Source of the DNA: Aliarcobacter sp.
Lineage (GTDB): Bacteria; Campylobacterota; Campylobacteria; Campylobacterales; Arcobacteraceae
Reading direction: 5' to 3'
Assembly: GCA_028688995.1 (NCBI GenBank)
Contig: JAQTXB010000001.1
Location: 294,607-358,606 of the forward strand
DNA: 64,000 nucleotides
The notes under the pieces: model-generated
The model's input: only the letters and a program-made list of their open reading frames with translations
Databases searched by the model: none
What the model was told of the DNA's origin: nothing
Position numbers and translations under genes: made by a program
Shown: in pieces, positions 38,379 to 47,260 of the stretch
Layout of the letters: each line of letters opens with the position of its first letter
How positions within the stretch are numbered: position 1 is the stretch's first letter

Positions 38379-39065
38379 TTATTTAAGATGATAACCTTTA
38401 TTATAAATGTTCTCAATAAAAAAATTATTATTACCTGAAAAATTGATTATTTTTCTTTTTAATCTTGAAATAAGTTGTATGATAGAGTTGTCTTTTATAT
38501 CATTATCTAAGAAAATAAATTCATGTATCTCTTCAGGGGTAAAAAATCTAAAGTCATTTTCTACAAATAAATCAATAAGTGAAATTTCATTTTTTGTTAA
38601 TGAAATCTTTTGACCATTAAAAGATAGCTCTTTTTTTTGCTTATCCCAAATAAAATCTTGATTTAATACTTTTAAATATGGGTTTTGGTTCTCTTCGAAA
38701 AAATCTCTTTTACATTTATTGAGTGCATTTATCAATTCATCTATTCTAAAAGGTTTAATAAGATACGAACAAGCATGAAGATTAATAGCTTGTAATAAGT
38801 TATCTTTATCACTAAAGGCTGTTAAAAAAATAATAGGAATTTTTTTATTAATCTCTCTAATTTTACTTGCTAGTTTTAATCCATTTAATTTTGGAATATT
38901 AATATCTAAGATTATAATATCTGGCTTTTTTTCTATAAAATAATTAAATGCTTTTTCTCCATCTTGGGCAATTATTATTTCATTAAAATGTCTTTTTAGA
39001 AAAAAATCTATATTATCAATAGTTTCTTCATCATCTTCAACATAAAGTAAATTAAGATTTGTCAT
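38379..39065 (-). CDS. OmpR-family response regulator
   Basis: 228 residues. Receiver domain (1-120) with the acidic pocket YVEDDEE, phospho-acceptor Asp in IIILDINIPKLNG (about 53), and the switch residues in IFLTAFSD and YLIKPF. The C-terminal winged helix (about 130-226) has the SLTKNEISLIDLFV block and the recognition element IIQLISRLKRKI. It overlaps the kinase gene by 14 nt, so the two are coupled. It probably binds the 17-nt motif shared by the kinase and chemoreceptor upstream regions (inference). Confidence 0.92.
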   Translation of the reverse strand: MTNLNLLYVEDDEETIDNIDFFLKRHFNEIIIAQDGEKAFNYFIEKKPDIIILDINIPKLNGLKLASKIREINKKIPIIFLTAFSDKDNLLQAINLHACSYLIKPFRIDELINALNKCKRDFFEENQNPYLKVLNQDFIWDKQKKELSFNGQKISLTKNEISLIDLFVENDFRFFTPEEIHEFIFLDNDIKDNSIIQLISRLKRKIINFSGNNNFFIENIYNKGYHLK

Positions 39066-41604
39066 TTATATTCTCCTTTTTTAGGGTTATTTTAAAATTT
39101 GTATAGATATTTTTCGAATAAACATCTAGTTTTCCACCAATACTCTCTTCAATAATCATTTTTGCCATGTATAATCCAATGCCTGAACCTTCACCTTTAA
39201 ATTTTGTTGTAAAGTAAGGTTCAAAAATTTTATCAATAATTTCAGCTGGAATTCCACCTGCATTATCTCTAATAGTCAGAAAAATCTCTTCTTTTTCTTC
39301 ATAAACAAAAATACCTATGTATTTATGAGTAACGTTAGATGTTTTAAAGCAATCTATCGCATTTTGTAATAAAATTAAAATTACTTGTAAAAACTCATTT
39401 TCATAGGTATAAATTGAATTTACTTTATTTATTTCCATATCAAATTTTATTTCATTATCTTTATTCTGAATTAAAGATATAGCTTTTTTGATTAAATCAT
39501 CTAATAAAAAATAGTTCTTAACTTTATCCGGATGAAAAAAATGCATAAAATCTTCAATAGTATTTGACATATAGTTTATATTTTTATTAATATAAAATAT
39601 CTTTCTATCAATTAATTCTTTATACTCAAAATTATGAGGAATTTCTTTTAATAAATTTTCAATTACTTGAATTGATAAATTAATTCTATTTAATGGTTGT
39701 CTCCATTGGTGTGCTATGTTATTTATCATTTCTCCCATTGAAGCTAATTTTGCTTGTTTGAATAGTGTTTCATCTTTTTTTCTATTTTTTAAACTCTCTT
39801 CCAAAATTCTTTTTTCTAGATTGGTATTTAATTTCTGGATTTTATTTTTTAGGAATTTTTCTCTTACATAAATTATAGTTAATAAGCTAATTAGGAAGAG
39901 GCAACTTAATAGAACTATAATTAGAGATTTATGATTATTGATTTTTTGATATTTTAGGGTAATGTAATCATTTTGTATAAGTTCTCTTTCATCTTTAGAA
40001 ATATTTTCAATAACTTTGTTTAATATCTTTTCTAGGATTAAATCATTTTTTCTAAGTGCAAATGATATATCTGTTTTATAATCTAAATTTCCAGTAATAT
40101 TTAGTTCACTATTATAATTTTTCTGTAAATGATAGATTATTTCTGCAATATTGCCTATATAGCCATCTGCATTATTTGATGATATTTGTTGAAATGCAAA
40201 ATCAATTGTAGGTGTTTCATAAATTTTTGAATAAGGATAGTCAGTTTTTAATATGGAAGCTAATTTTTCATTACTTGAAATAAATATTTTTTTATTTTTT
40301 AGTTGTTCAAAATTTGTAACAAAAGAATTTTTTTGGGAACTTACAAAAACAATGGGTAGTTCTAAATATGATTTTGTATATAGAACATCTCTATTTTTTA
40401 TATCTCTATTTTGAATAGATGAAATGAAATCACAATGGGATGTTTTTAGTTTTAGAAATCCATCATCTAAACTATTTATTGGCACAATGGTCACATTTAT
40501 TCCTAGCTTTTTTTCTATGATTTTTATATATTCGGAAGTTATTCCAATAATATGATTATCTAAAAAACTCTCATAAGGAAGAAAATTATTCCTTACACAT
40601 ATTTTTAAAGTATCTTTATTTTTTAGGTATTTATTTTCCTCTTCATTTAAAGTTGGTTTATATTCATCAAAAATAAAATCTAAAGGATTATCCTTCCCCT
40701 CAAAATATCCCATAAGTCGATAAATATCATATATTCTAATTAATTTATTCTTATCAATATTTCCTAGGGTATTGTTTTTATAATAGGATAACTTTTTTAA
40801 TTCATTAGCTTCAAAGATGAGTTCTTCTTTTGTTAGATTTTGAGTATTATATTTTTTCAAAATGAGTTCAGTGGCTTCATCAATATGACTAAAGGCATAT
40901 TCCCAGCCTTCTAAAGAGGCTTTTTTAAATGCAATTACTTTTTCTTGATTTTTTTTAATAAGTTCTGCACTTGTAAATAAAAAATCACTATATAAATCAA
41001 AGCCATAATCTCTTGGAGCAAATATGTTAAAAGGAATATTTTTTTGTTCTAAATTAAAAGGAAATTTTGAAATATATGCACTCATAATATCAGTCTTATC
41101 ATTTATTAAATCTGCTAAATCATGGCTATGTTTTAGAATTTTTATTGAGTTATCATTGATATTATTAGAACTAAGCATCGCTTTTAGTGAAGCTTGACTA
41201 GAGTCATTTCCACTTAACATGATTCTTTTATTTGAAAAATCTTTAAGAGTATTTATATTTGAATTTTTTTTTGCAATTAAAATAAGTGGTGAAATTTGAA
41301 ATAGGGGATATAGGGCGATTACGTTGTGAAAAGTTGTTATCTTTTCTTGAATTAAAGTTTCTCTAGCTATACCAAAATCAACTTTTCCCTCACTAACATC
41401 CTTTGTGACATTTACATTAAAATTATAATCTTTTATTTCAACATTTAATCCTGCATCTTCATAAAACCCTTTTTCTTTTGCAATATAGTAACCAGCAAAT
41501 TGGAATTGATTGAACCAAGAAAGTTGTAAAGAGGTTTTTTCGAGATTTTTAAAAGCAAATAGAGGAAAAGGCAGGAAAATTATACATAGAAAATATCTAT
41601 ACAA
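39052..41604 (-). CDS. Hybrid-sensor histidine kinase with two substrate-binding domains
   Basis: 850 residues. A signal peptide (about 1-18) is followed by an NMT1/ThiY-like solute-binding domain (about 25-310: LSWFNQFQFAGYYIAKEKGF) and a second, type 3 solute-binding domain (about 325-555: LKICVRNNFLPYESF, IGITSEYIKIIEKKL). One membrane helix (about 565-586) leads to a coiled-coil linker, the phospho-accepting NNIAHQWRQPLNRI (His about 634) and an ATPase domain with IRDNAGGIP and GEGSGIGLYMAK. It would sense two periplasmic ligands, the first probably pyrimidine- or nitrate/taurine-like by family. Its response regulator is the overlapping downstream gene. Confidence 0.92.
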   Translation of the reverse strand: MYRYFLCIIFLPFPLFAFKNLEKTSLQLSWFNQFQFAGYYIAKEKGFYEDAGLNVEIKDYNFNVNVTKDVSEGKVDFGIARETLIQEKITTFHNVIALYPLFQISPLILIAKKNSNINTLKDFSNKRIMLSGNDSSQASLKAMLSSNNINDNSIKILKHSHDLADLINDKTDIMSAYISKFPFNLEQKNIPFNIFAPRDYGFDLYSDFLFTSAELIKKNQEKVIAFKKASLEGWEYAFSHIDEATELILKKYNTQNLTKEELIFEANELKKLSYYKNNTLGNIDKNKLIRIYDIYRLMGYFEGKDNPLDFIFDEYKPTLNEEENKYLKNKDTLKICVRNNFLPYESFLDNHIIGITSEYIKIIEKKLGINVTIVPINSLDDGFLKLKTSHCDFISSIQNRDIKNRDVLYTKSYLELPIVFVSSQKNSFVTNFEQLKNKKIFISSNEKLASILKTDYPYSKIYETPTIDFAFQQISSNNADGYIGNIAEIIYHLQKNYNSELNITGNLDYKTDISFALRKNDLILEKILNKVIENISKDERELIQNDYITLKYQKINNHKSLIIVLLSCLFLISLLTIIYVREKFLKNKIQKLNTNLEKRILEESLKNRKKDETLFKQAKLASMGEMINNIAHQWRQPLNRINLSIQVIENLLKEIPHNFEYKELIDRKIFYINKNINYMSNTIEDFMHFFHPDKVKNYFLLDDLIKKAISLIQNKDNEIKFDMEINKVNSIYTYENEFLQVILILLQNAIDCFKTSNVTHKYIGIFVYEEKEEIFLTIRDNAGGIPAEIIDKIFEPYFTTKFKGEGSGIGLYMAKMIIEESIGGKLDVYSKNIYTNFKITLKKENINDKS

Positions 41605-41665
41605 TTTAAGGATTATCCTTCCATTTAATGATAAAGATTAGAACATCCATTATATCTTTGAATCA

Positions 41666-41682
41666 TATGTGAAAAATGACAT
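41666..41682. promoter_or_regulatory. Shared 17-nt motif upstream of the histidine kinase
   Basis: TATGTGAAAAATGACAT, identical to 38293-38309. It lies in the 192-nt gap between the kinase start and the convergent end of the MFS gene, consistent with control by the kinase's own response regulator. Confidence 0.5.
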
Positions 41683-41780
41683 AATAGAAGAAATGGAACA
41701 TTAATGTAAAAAACAGAAAAGATAATAACAAAAAAATGTGATTAGAATTCTTAATTGAAGGATTAAATATAAAAATGGAA

Positions 41781-41800
41781 AAAAGAGCTAACTCTTTTAC
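41781..41800 (-). terminator. Terminator of the MarR-MFS operon
   Basis: AAAAGAG and CTCTTTT form a 7-bp stem with a CTAA loop, overlapping the 3' end of the MFS gene and followed on the minus strand by a T-rich run. Confidence 0.55.
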
Positions 41801-42954
41801 ACATTTTTATAATTATTCATAATAAAATAAGCCATAAGTGAAATAACACAAATACTTAGACCTATTGGGAAAAAAGTTCCATCATGAAAACTCAATGAAA
41901 TTGATGAAATAATTGCTCCTAATCCAAATTGAAAAACTCCAACTACACCTGAGGCTACTCCCGCATTTTTAGGGAAATGTTCTAAAGTTAAAGCCATACA
42001 ATTTCCAAAAATAAAAGCCATCATACTCATATACGCAGCTATTAAAACGACTGTTAAAATAAGTGAAATATTTTCATAGTTTAAAGCAAATAATCCACCA
42101 GCAATAATTTGTATTAATATTGCCATCTTTACAAGTTCAATAGGTGAATGTTTTTTAAGTAATGATACATTTACTTTTATCATTAGCATTAAAATAATAA
42201 AATTTATACCAAAGAAAAATGGAAAATAATCTGTTGGTATTTTGAAATATTCAATATAGATAAATGATGTTTTTGCAATAATAATAAAAAAACCACCAAA
42301 ACTAAAACCTAAAGTAGCCATTGCTTTTAAGGCCATTTTATTACTCAATACAGTTTTATAAGATTCAAAAATATTTTGTTTAGTATAAGTGTAACTCTCT
42401 TCTAAATCTTTATATATAAAAAAAGCAACAACTAAAGCATAAAGAGTTAAAAATAGAAAAACTGCTTTCCATGAATAAAAATGGATAATAAAAGCACCAA
42501 TAGCAGGAGCAACAAGTGGAGCAAAACTTCTTACCATTCCAATAAGTGAAAAGACCTTTGCAGCTTCACTTCCATGAAATCTATCTCGTACAGCAGCAGC
42601 TGCGTTTACAACTACAATTCCACCACTAAATGCTTCAAAAAATCTAAAAATCCATAATTCATAAATTGTTGTGCTATAGATTATTACAAAACTAAAAAAT
42701 GCAAATCCTAATAGTCCATAAACTGAACTCATTTTTCTTCCATATTTATCTGAAAGTGGTCCTCCAAATATTTGTCCTACAGAAAATCCAATTAAAAAGA
42801 TTGATAAAGATAATTCAATTTTTTCAATACTAACTTTAAAAGCTGAAGCAATATCAGGAATTGATGGAATATAAGTATCAATTCCCATTGGTGCAACTGA
42901 AGATAAAATTGATAAAAGAATTATTAGATATAAATGATTGATACTTTTTCTCAT
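41797..42954 (-). CDS. Bcr/CflA-family drug-resistance MFS transporter
   Basis: 385 residues and about 12 membrane helices. Motifs of the DHA1/Bcr family: MGIDTYIPSIPDIASAFKVS at the first loop, then GQIFGGPLSDKYGRKM, and the central VRSFAPLVAPAIGAFI. It exports drugs such as bicyclomycin or chloramphenicol by proton antiport (known for the family). It overlaps the MarR gene by 4 nt (ATGA), so the regulator is the first gene and the transporter the second of one transcript. Confidence 0.92.
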   Translation of the reverse strand: MRKSINHLYLIILLSILSSVAPMGIDTYIPSIPDIASAFKVSIEKIELSLSIFLIGFSVGQIFGGPLSDKYGRKMSSVYGLLGFAFFSFVIIYSTTIYELWIFRFFEAFSGGIVVVNAAAAVRDRFHGSEAAKVFSLIGMVRSFAPLVAPAIGAFIIHFYSWKAVFLFLTLYALVVAFFIYKDLEESYTYTKQNIFESYKTVLSNKMALKAMATLGFSFGGFFIIIAKTSFIYIEYFKIPTDYFPFFFGINFIILMLMIKVNVSLLKKHSPIELVKMAILIQIIAGGLFALNYENISLILTVVLIAAYMSMMAFIFGNCMALTLEHFPKNAGVASGVVGVFQFGLGAIISSISLSFHDGTFFPIGLSICVISLMAYFIMNNYKNV

Positions 42955-43379
42955 AATTCCTCATCCACTATTAAAGCCACTTTTTCAAGAAGTGTAATTA
43001 GATTATTAAACTCATCTTCACTAAATCTTGAAGTTAATTTTTTTCTAAATTCTTTTACATTTGTAAAACTATCATTTAAAACTTCTTCACCTTTTTTTGT
43101 TAATTGAATTAAATTTGTTCTTTTATCTATTGGTGATTTTGTAATAAGATTTTTATTTTCTAAGGTTTTTAAAGTTCGACTTATTGTTGTTTTATCTTTT
43201 CCTAAAATATTTGCAATTTTTGTTTGATTTACATCTGCTTCGTATTTGATAATTTCTAATGCAGCTCTTTGTTCAGGTGCAATATCAAAAGGTTGAAGTA
43301 ATTGAGTATATTTATTGTTTATTTTATTTGCTGTTTGGTTTACCTTAAAACCGATTGATTTTTCTAGTTCATATGACAT
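42951..43379 (-). CDS. MarR-family repressor
   Basis: 142 residues with the MarR winged helix: ALEIIKYEADVNQTKIANIL, recognition helix KDKTTISRTLKTLENKNLI, and wing SPIDKRTNLIQLTKKGEEVL. No cysteine is present, so control is probably by ligand rather than oxidation. The perfect palindrome at 43393-43419 lies just upstream of its ATG, so it probably represses itself and the co-transcribed MFS exporter. Confidence 0.93.
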   Translation of the reverse strand: MSYELEKSIGFKVNQTANKINNKYTQLLQPFDIAPEQRAALEIIKYEADVNQTKIANILGKDKTTISRTLKTLENKNLITKSPIDKRTNLIQLTKKGEEVLNDSFTNVKEFRKKLTSRFSEDEFNNLITLLEKVALIVDEEL

Positions 43380-43392
43380 ATTAATCCTTCAA

Positions 43393-43419
43393 TTGTATAT
43401 GCAACTATTGCATATACAA
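43393..43419. promoter_or_regulatory. Perfect palindromic MarR operator
   Basis: TTGTATATGCAA and TTGCATATACAA form a perfect 12+12 bp palindrome around CTA, 13 nt upstream of the MarR start codon. The half-site TTG(N)CATATACAA fits the usual MarR-type symmetry. Confidence 0.85.
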
Positions 43420-43571
43420 CCTTTTGAAATAATAAAATAGTGCAAGTAGAAGAAAATATATCTAGTATTTAACTAATTTATCCTCTACTTGCAGTCGTTT
43501 GAGTTTAGCGAGTAAATCTTTGTGAATATTTAGACTGACTTTTGGTCTATCAACATAAAATTCTAAGCGTA

Positions 43572-43904
43572 TTATTTATGTTTATTTTTATACTGACCTT
43601 TGTGTTTTCCATTGTCGTGGTGTTCATTATAATCATCTCTATAGCCATCTCTGTAACCATCTTTATAAATAACTTCTTTTCTAACAGTATTTGTTTTTTC
43701 TTGACTTGAACCAGCGGCTGCACCTAATGCTCCACCTGCTCCACCACCAATGATAGCTCCTTCTTTTCCGCCAACAGCAGAACCAACAGCAGAACCAACT
43801 CCTGCTCCAATCATACTTCCAACTACTGCACTACCATCTATACTTTCAGCAAATGATAATGTTGCAGTTGTTAATAATGCAAAAATTAAATTAATCTTTT
43901 TCAT
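43572..43904 (-). CDS. Glycine-zipper envelope protein (YmgG-like)
   Basis: 110 residues with a signal peptide (MKKINLIFALLTTATLSFA), then a glycine-zipper stretch (about 28-68: GSMIGAGVGSAVGSAVGG and GGGAGGALGAAAGS) that may insert in a membrane. The tail is charged and repetitive (YKDGYRDGYRDDYNEHHD), ending in a His/Lys-rich segment. Such proteins are linked to envelope or outer-membrane integrity. AAGGAGA lies upstream of the ATG. Monocistronic. Confidence 0.78.
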   Translation of the reverse strand: MKKINLIFALLTTATLSFAESIDGSAVVGSMIGAGVGSAVGSAVGGKEGAIIGGGAGGALGAAAGSSQEKTNTVRKEVIYKDGYRDGYRDDYNEHHDNGKHKGQYKNKHK

Positions 43905-44006
43905 ATCTAATCTCCTTTTTTGCGAATTATACTATAGTTACTGCTCAAAATAATTATATTGTTATTTGATTTTATTACATATACAACTTTTAGAGAGAGA
44001 ATTAAT

Positions 44007-44252
44007 CTAACATTTGTTATTTGAAAGATTAATTTCGTTAATTTTTAAGATTTTATCTAGTCGAATCTGAGTCCCATCACTTAAGATTAAGAACTCTTCT
44101 TTATTTTTTGTTTTAAAGTCGATAATTATATCTTCAACACTTTTTTCATTTTCATTATCCATGTAAAGAATTTTTGATTTAATCTTTTTTACTGCTAATG
44201 CTTCTAATTCATCATAAAATTGACAGCTTACTGTTTTATAAATATCACCCAT
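44007..44252 (-). CDS. rof: Rho-binding antiterminator (Rof/YaeO family)
   Basis: 81 residues: IYKTVSCQFYDELEALAVKK, then IIIDFKTKNKEEFLILSDGT and RLDKI. This matches the Rof fold (YxPxxCxxYDxLE start and a terminal RLDKI), a small OB-like protein that inhibits Rho-dependent termination. It starts 1 nt after the gph stop and ends the lemA-TPM-gph operon. Assignment is by motif; the family is short and divergent. Confidence 0.82.
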   Translation of the reverse strand: MGDIYKTVSCQFYDELEALAVKKIKSKILYMDNENEKSVEDIIIDFKTKNKEEFLILSDGTQIRLDKILKINEINLSNNKC

Positions 44253-44253
44253 T

Positions 44254-44919
44254 TTATTTGATTATCTCCATAATATCTAAGGGATGTTTAACAACAAAAC
44301 TTGCACCATTTTCTATTAATTCTTTTTCATCTCTAAATCCCCATAAAACACCAATCCCAATCATATTTGCATTTACAGCTGTTTGCATATCAACCATTGT
44401 ATCACCTATAAAATATGTCTCTTCACAAGGGCTATTAAAACTAGTTGCAATCATAATTGCAGCGCTTGGGTCTGGTTTTTTAGGAACATCAGATTTTTGA
44501 CCATGAATTTGAGGAATATTATATTTTGAAAATAGACTTTTTGCATAAGCCAGAGTAAATTCATGGGGTTTATTTGATAAAATCCCGATGTTATAATCAA
44601 GTTTTACAAGTTCATCAAGTAACTCATAAATTCCATCATAAGGTTTTGTTTTTGCATGAAGTTTTTGATCATAAATCTCTTTAAATCTTTGGGTTACTTT
44701 CTCTTTTAATTCATCAGAAATTTCTGTATTTAGAGCATTTAATGCATTATCCACTAAAATAGAAATTCCTCCACCAACAAAATATTTGTAATCATTCATT
44801 TCATGAGTTGGTAAATCCAACTCTTTTAAAACTTGATTCATACAAACAGCTATGTCTTCAAGGGAATCTATTAATGTTCCATCTAAATCAAATATAATTG
44901 TTTTTTTACCAGCCGCCAC
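44254..44919 (-). CDS. gph: Phosphoglycolate phosphatase-like HAD hydrolase
   Basis: 221 residues, HAD superfamily with motif I DLDGTLIDS (Asp nucleophile), motif II GILSNKP, and motif III/IV KPDPSAA and FIGDTMVDM. It removes phosphate from phosphoglycolate or related small substrates. The start is GTG at 44919, overlapping the end of the TPM gene by 14 nt; the GGAGGAGGAG run encoding that gene's terminal glycines serves as its ribosome-binding site. The open frame upstream of this GTG is the Gly-rich tail of the TPM protein read in another frame and is not part of it. Confidence 0.9.
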   Translation of the reverse strand: MAAGKKTIIFDLDGTLIDSLEDIAVCMNQVLKELDLPTHEMNDYKYFVGGGISILVDNALNALNTEISDELKEKVTQRFKEIYDQKLHAKTKPYDGIYELLDELVKLDYNIGILSNKPHEFTLAYAKSLFSKYNIPQIHGQKSDVPKKPDPSAAIMIATSFNSPCEETYFIGDTMVDMQTAVNANMIGIGVLWGFRDEKELIENGASFVVKHPLDIMEIIK

Positions 44920-45820
44920 TTGCGCCTCCTCCTCCAAAACTTCCTCCGCCACCAGAGAATCCACCAAATCCACCACCTGAAGATGAAGATGAACCAAAAC
45001 CTCCAAATCCACCTGAACTTCGTGAACTATCTGAATAGCCAATTTTAGAGAGTTTATCGAAATCTACATCTCTTGTAGTTTTATAATTGAATATAAATAC
45101 TATTATAAACATAATAAGTGCTGCTAACAAGTTATAAGTTGTGAAAGTTTGGGACATTATAAAAGTAAAAAAAGCAAAAAATGATGAAGTCATTGATGAT
45201 TTAGTAACTTTATAAAAGAATTGACTTTTAGTTTTTCTAGATGCACTATTTGCAATCATTGATAAAAATATTAAAGCAAAAAATCCTAAAGGTACAAAGG
45301 CATTTATTGGTCCATTAAAGTCATTACTTTTAGCTTTTGCTTGATATTCACCTTTTATTGCTGCTTTTATTTCATTTATAGCTTTTAAAATTCCTAGTTC
45401 ATATTGGTTTGCTTTGAAGTTTGGTTTTATTGTGTAGTTAATTATTTCATGGGCAATTTTATCTGTTAATGCACCTTCGAGTCCATAACCAACCTCAATT
45501 CTCACTTTTTTTTCTTCCATAGAAACTACAAGTAAAACACCATTGTTTTTGTCTTTTTGTCCAATTCCCCAGAAACGTCCAAGTTGATAAGAGAACTCTT
45601 CAATTGTGTAACCATTTAAAGAGTTTAAAATAACAACAACAATTTGATTAGATGTCTCTTTTTCTTGTTTTTTTAATATACCATCAATATCTTTTTTTAC
45701 ATCAGGAGATAATAAATTTGCTTGGTCTACTACTCTTCCATCAAGTTTTGGAAAATATTGAGTAATATCGGCATTTAAAAAACTAAGAATAAATAGTAAT
45801 AAAATTATGATTTTTTTCAT
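44906..45820 (-). CDS. TPM-domain protein with glycine-rich tail (YgcG-like)
   Basis: 304 residues. A signal peptide (about 1-18) precedes a TPM/Psb32 domain (about 30-155: QANLLSPDVKKDIDGIL, QIVVVILNSLNGYTIEEF, IEVGYGLEGALTDK), two or three membrane segments (about 173-245), and a Ser/Gly-rich C-terminus (SRSSGGFGGFG, GGGFGGFSGG, ending GGASGGW). TPM proteins of this kind act in membrane or photosystem/electron-transport protein repair in plants, but bacterial roles are vague. Second TPM gene of the operon; its tail doubles as the start region of gph. Confidence 0.88.
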   Translation of the reverse strand: MKKIIILLLFILSFLNADITQYFPKLDGRVVDQANLLSPDVKKDIDGILKKQEKETSNQIVVVILNSLNGYTIEEFSYQLGRFWGIGQKDKNNGVLLVVSMEEKKVRIEVGYGLEGALTDKIAHEIINYTIKPNFKANQYELGILKAINEIKAAIKGEYQAKAKSNDFNGPINAFVPLGFFALIFLSMIANSASRKTKSQFFYKVTKSSMTSSFFAFFTFIMSQTFTTYNLLAALIMFIIVFIFNYKTTRDVDFDKLSKIGYSDSSRSSGGFGGFGSSSSSGGGFGGFSGGGGSFGGGGASGGW

Positions 45821-46434
45821 TGTAACTCGATTACTTCATTTGATAATTCATTTTCATCATTGCTTTGAATTGGAAAATGTTTTATTAAAATTGCTTTTGA
45901 AGTTCTAAGAGCTTTTAAATAACCATTTAAAAAATCCTCTCTTTTAACATCTTCTGCAAATTCAAAAACCAATTGTTGCCAAAATTCATTAGGAATCTCT
46001 TGCGATATTTTATTATCAGTTATAACTTTTACATATCTTTCATCAAGGCTTACAAAAAACATAATTGCTTGTTTTGATTTTGTTCTATTTAATCCTAAAT
46101 TATTAAATTGTTCTTTTGCATACGAAGAAGCTTTTCTATATTTGTAACTTTGTGGAAGAATTTTTAAAATTAAATTATCAAATTTTTCAAAAAGTAGATT
46201 TATACCTACAAATACTAAAAGTTGATATTCCAATAACTCTAAAGTTGATACCTCTTTTACAAAATATAAAACAAAAGAAACACAAAAAACACAAAAAATA
46301 GTAATCATTAAAGAGGCATATTTATAATTAGAACTCTTTTTTGCAATAACAGCTACAAGTTCTGCAGAACTTAATTTCTCAAGATCTTCAATCTCTTTTG
46401 AAATTAGCTCTTTATCTTTATCATTTAAAAGCAT
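45817..46434 (-). CDS. TPM-domain membrane protein (short form)
   Basis: 205 residues with a TPM-type domain split around two membrane helices (about 35-55 and 62-82). Blocks SKQAIMFFVSLDERYVKVI and SQEIPNEFWQQLVFEF match the C-terminal part of the family. It overlaps the next gene by 4 nt (ATGA) and shares one base with lemA upstream, so the three are translationally coupled. LemA plus two TPM proteins is a common gene trio whose function is not settled. Confidence 0.85.
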   Translation of the reverse strand: MLLNDKDKELISKEIEDLEKLSSAELVAVIAKKSSNYKYASLMITIFCVFCVSFVLYFVKEVSTLELLEYQLLVFVGINLLFEKFDNLILKILPQSYKYRKASSYAKEQFNNLGLNRTKSKQAIMFFVSLDERYVKVITDNKISQEIPNEFWQQLVFEFAEDVKREDFLNGYLKALRTSKAILIKHFPIQSNDENELSNEVIELQ

Positions 46435-47027
46435 TAGAATTTTACCTTTGGAGCTTCTTGTTCTGTCGGGCTTGCCGTAAATGTCTCTTTGATTTGAGCT
46501 TCAGGATGAGCAATTGCAGCTACTAATTTTCCAGGCATTGTTCTTAGTTCTAAATTATAAAGTTTAACTGCTTCAATAAAATCACGTCTTGCAACTGTAA
46601 TTCTATTTTCAGTTCCCTCAAGTTGTGACTGAAGGGCTTGGAAATTTTCATTAGCTTTTAATTCAGGATATTTTTCAACAACAACCATAAGTTTTGATAA
46701 AGCACTAGAAAGTCCATTTTGTGCAGCTGAGAATTGCTCCATCGCTGCTGGATTATTCAAAGTATCAGCATTTATGTTCATTTGTGAAACTTTGCTTCTA
46801 GCTTCTGTTACTTCTACAAAAGTGCTTTTTTCATGACTTGCATAACCTTTTACTGTTTCAACTAAATTTGGAATTAAATCTGCTCTTCTTTTGTATTGGT
46901 TTTGAACTTGAGACCATTTTTCTTTTACATTTTCATCAAGTTTTGGAATATTATTGTAGTTTGTAACTATTATGTAAAACAATGGTGCAATTATTGCAAG
47001 AAGTATAATAATAAAGATTTTTTTCAT
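46434..47027 (-). CDS. lemA: LemA family protein
   Basis: 197 residues. A single N-terminal membrane helix (about 3-22) anchors a helical-bundle domain with the LemA landmarks VKEKWSQVQNQYKRRADLIP, LVETVKGYA, and LRTMPGKLVA, followed by a short tail. LemA proteins are membrane-anchored with the bulk outside or inside depending on the organism. It is first in the lemA-TPM-TPM-gph-rof operon. Confidence 0.93.
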   Translation of the reverse strand: MKKIFIIILLAIIAPLFYIIVTNYNNIPKLDENVKEKWSQVQNQYKRRADLIPNLVETVKGYASHEKSTFVEVTEARSKVSQMNINADTLNNPAAMEQFSAAQNGLSSALSKLMVVVEKYPELKANENFQALQSQLEGTENRITVARRDFIEAVKLYNLELRTMPGKLVAAIAHPEAQIKETFTASPTEQEAPKVKF

Positions 47028-47139
47028 ATTTTTTCCTTTTTTAGAATTTTTTACATAGTATAAAAAATATCATTAATTTGATATAAAGTATGAAAAAAAT
47101 AAGGTTATTATATTAAGGTGTAATAAACTATAATCACTT

Positions 47140-47159
47140 TTGTGTAAAAACATACACAA
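47140..47159. promoter_or_regulatory. Inverted repeat upstream of the acetolactate-synthase-like gene
   Basis: TTGTGTA and TACACAA lie 6 nt apart, about 100 nt upstream of the ATG at 47261, within a 233-nt region without genes. A possible operator; the regulator is unknown. Confidence 0.4.
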
Positions 47160-47260
47160 TATTGCAATTTTTTGATAATCGATAAAATATAAACGAATTT
47201 TCAATGGTTATTAAATATGATTATCAATAAATTTTTTTTAAATCAAATGGAGTATATACG

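Noticed and set aside
44920..45042. N-terminal extension of Gph rich in Val, His, Leu and Glu
   Set aside because: It is the glycine/serine-rich tail of the TPM gene read in another frame; the HAD motif begins right after the GTG at 44919.
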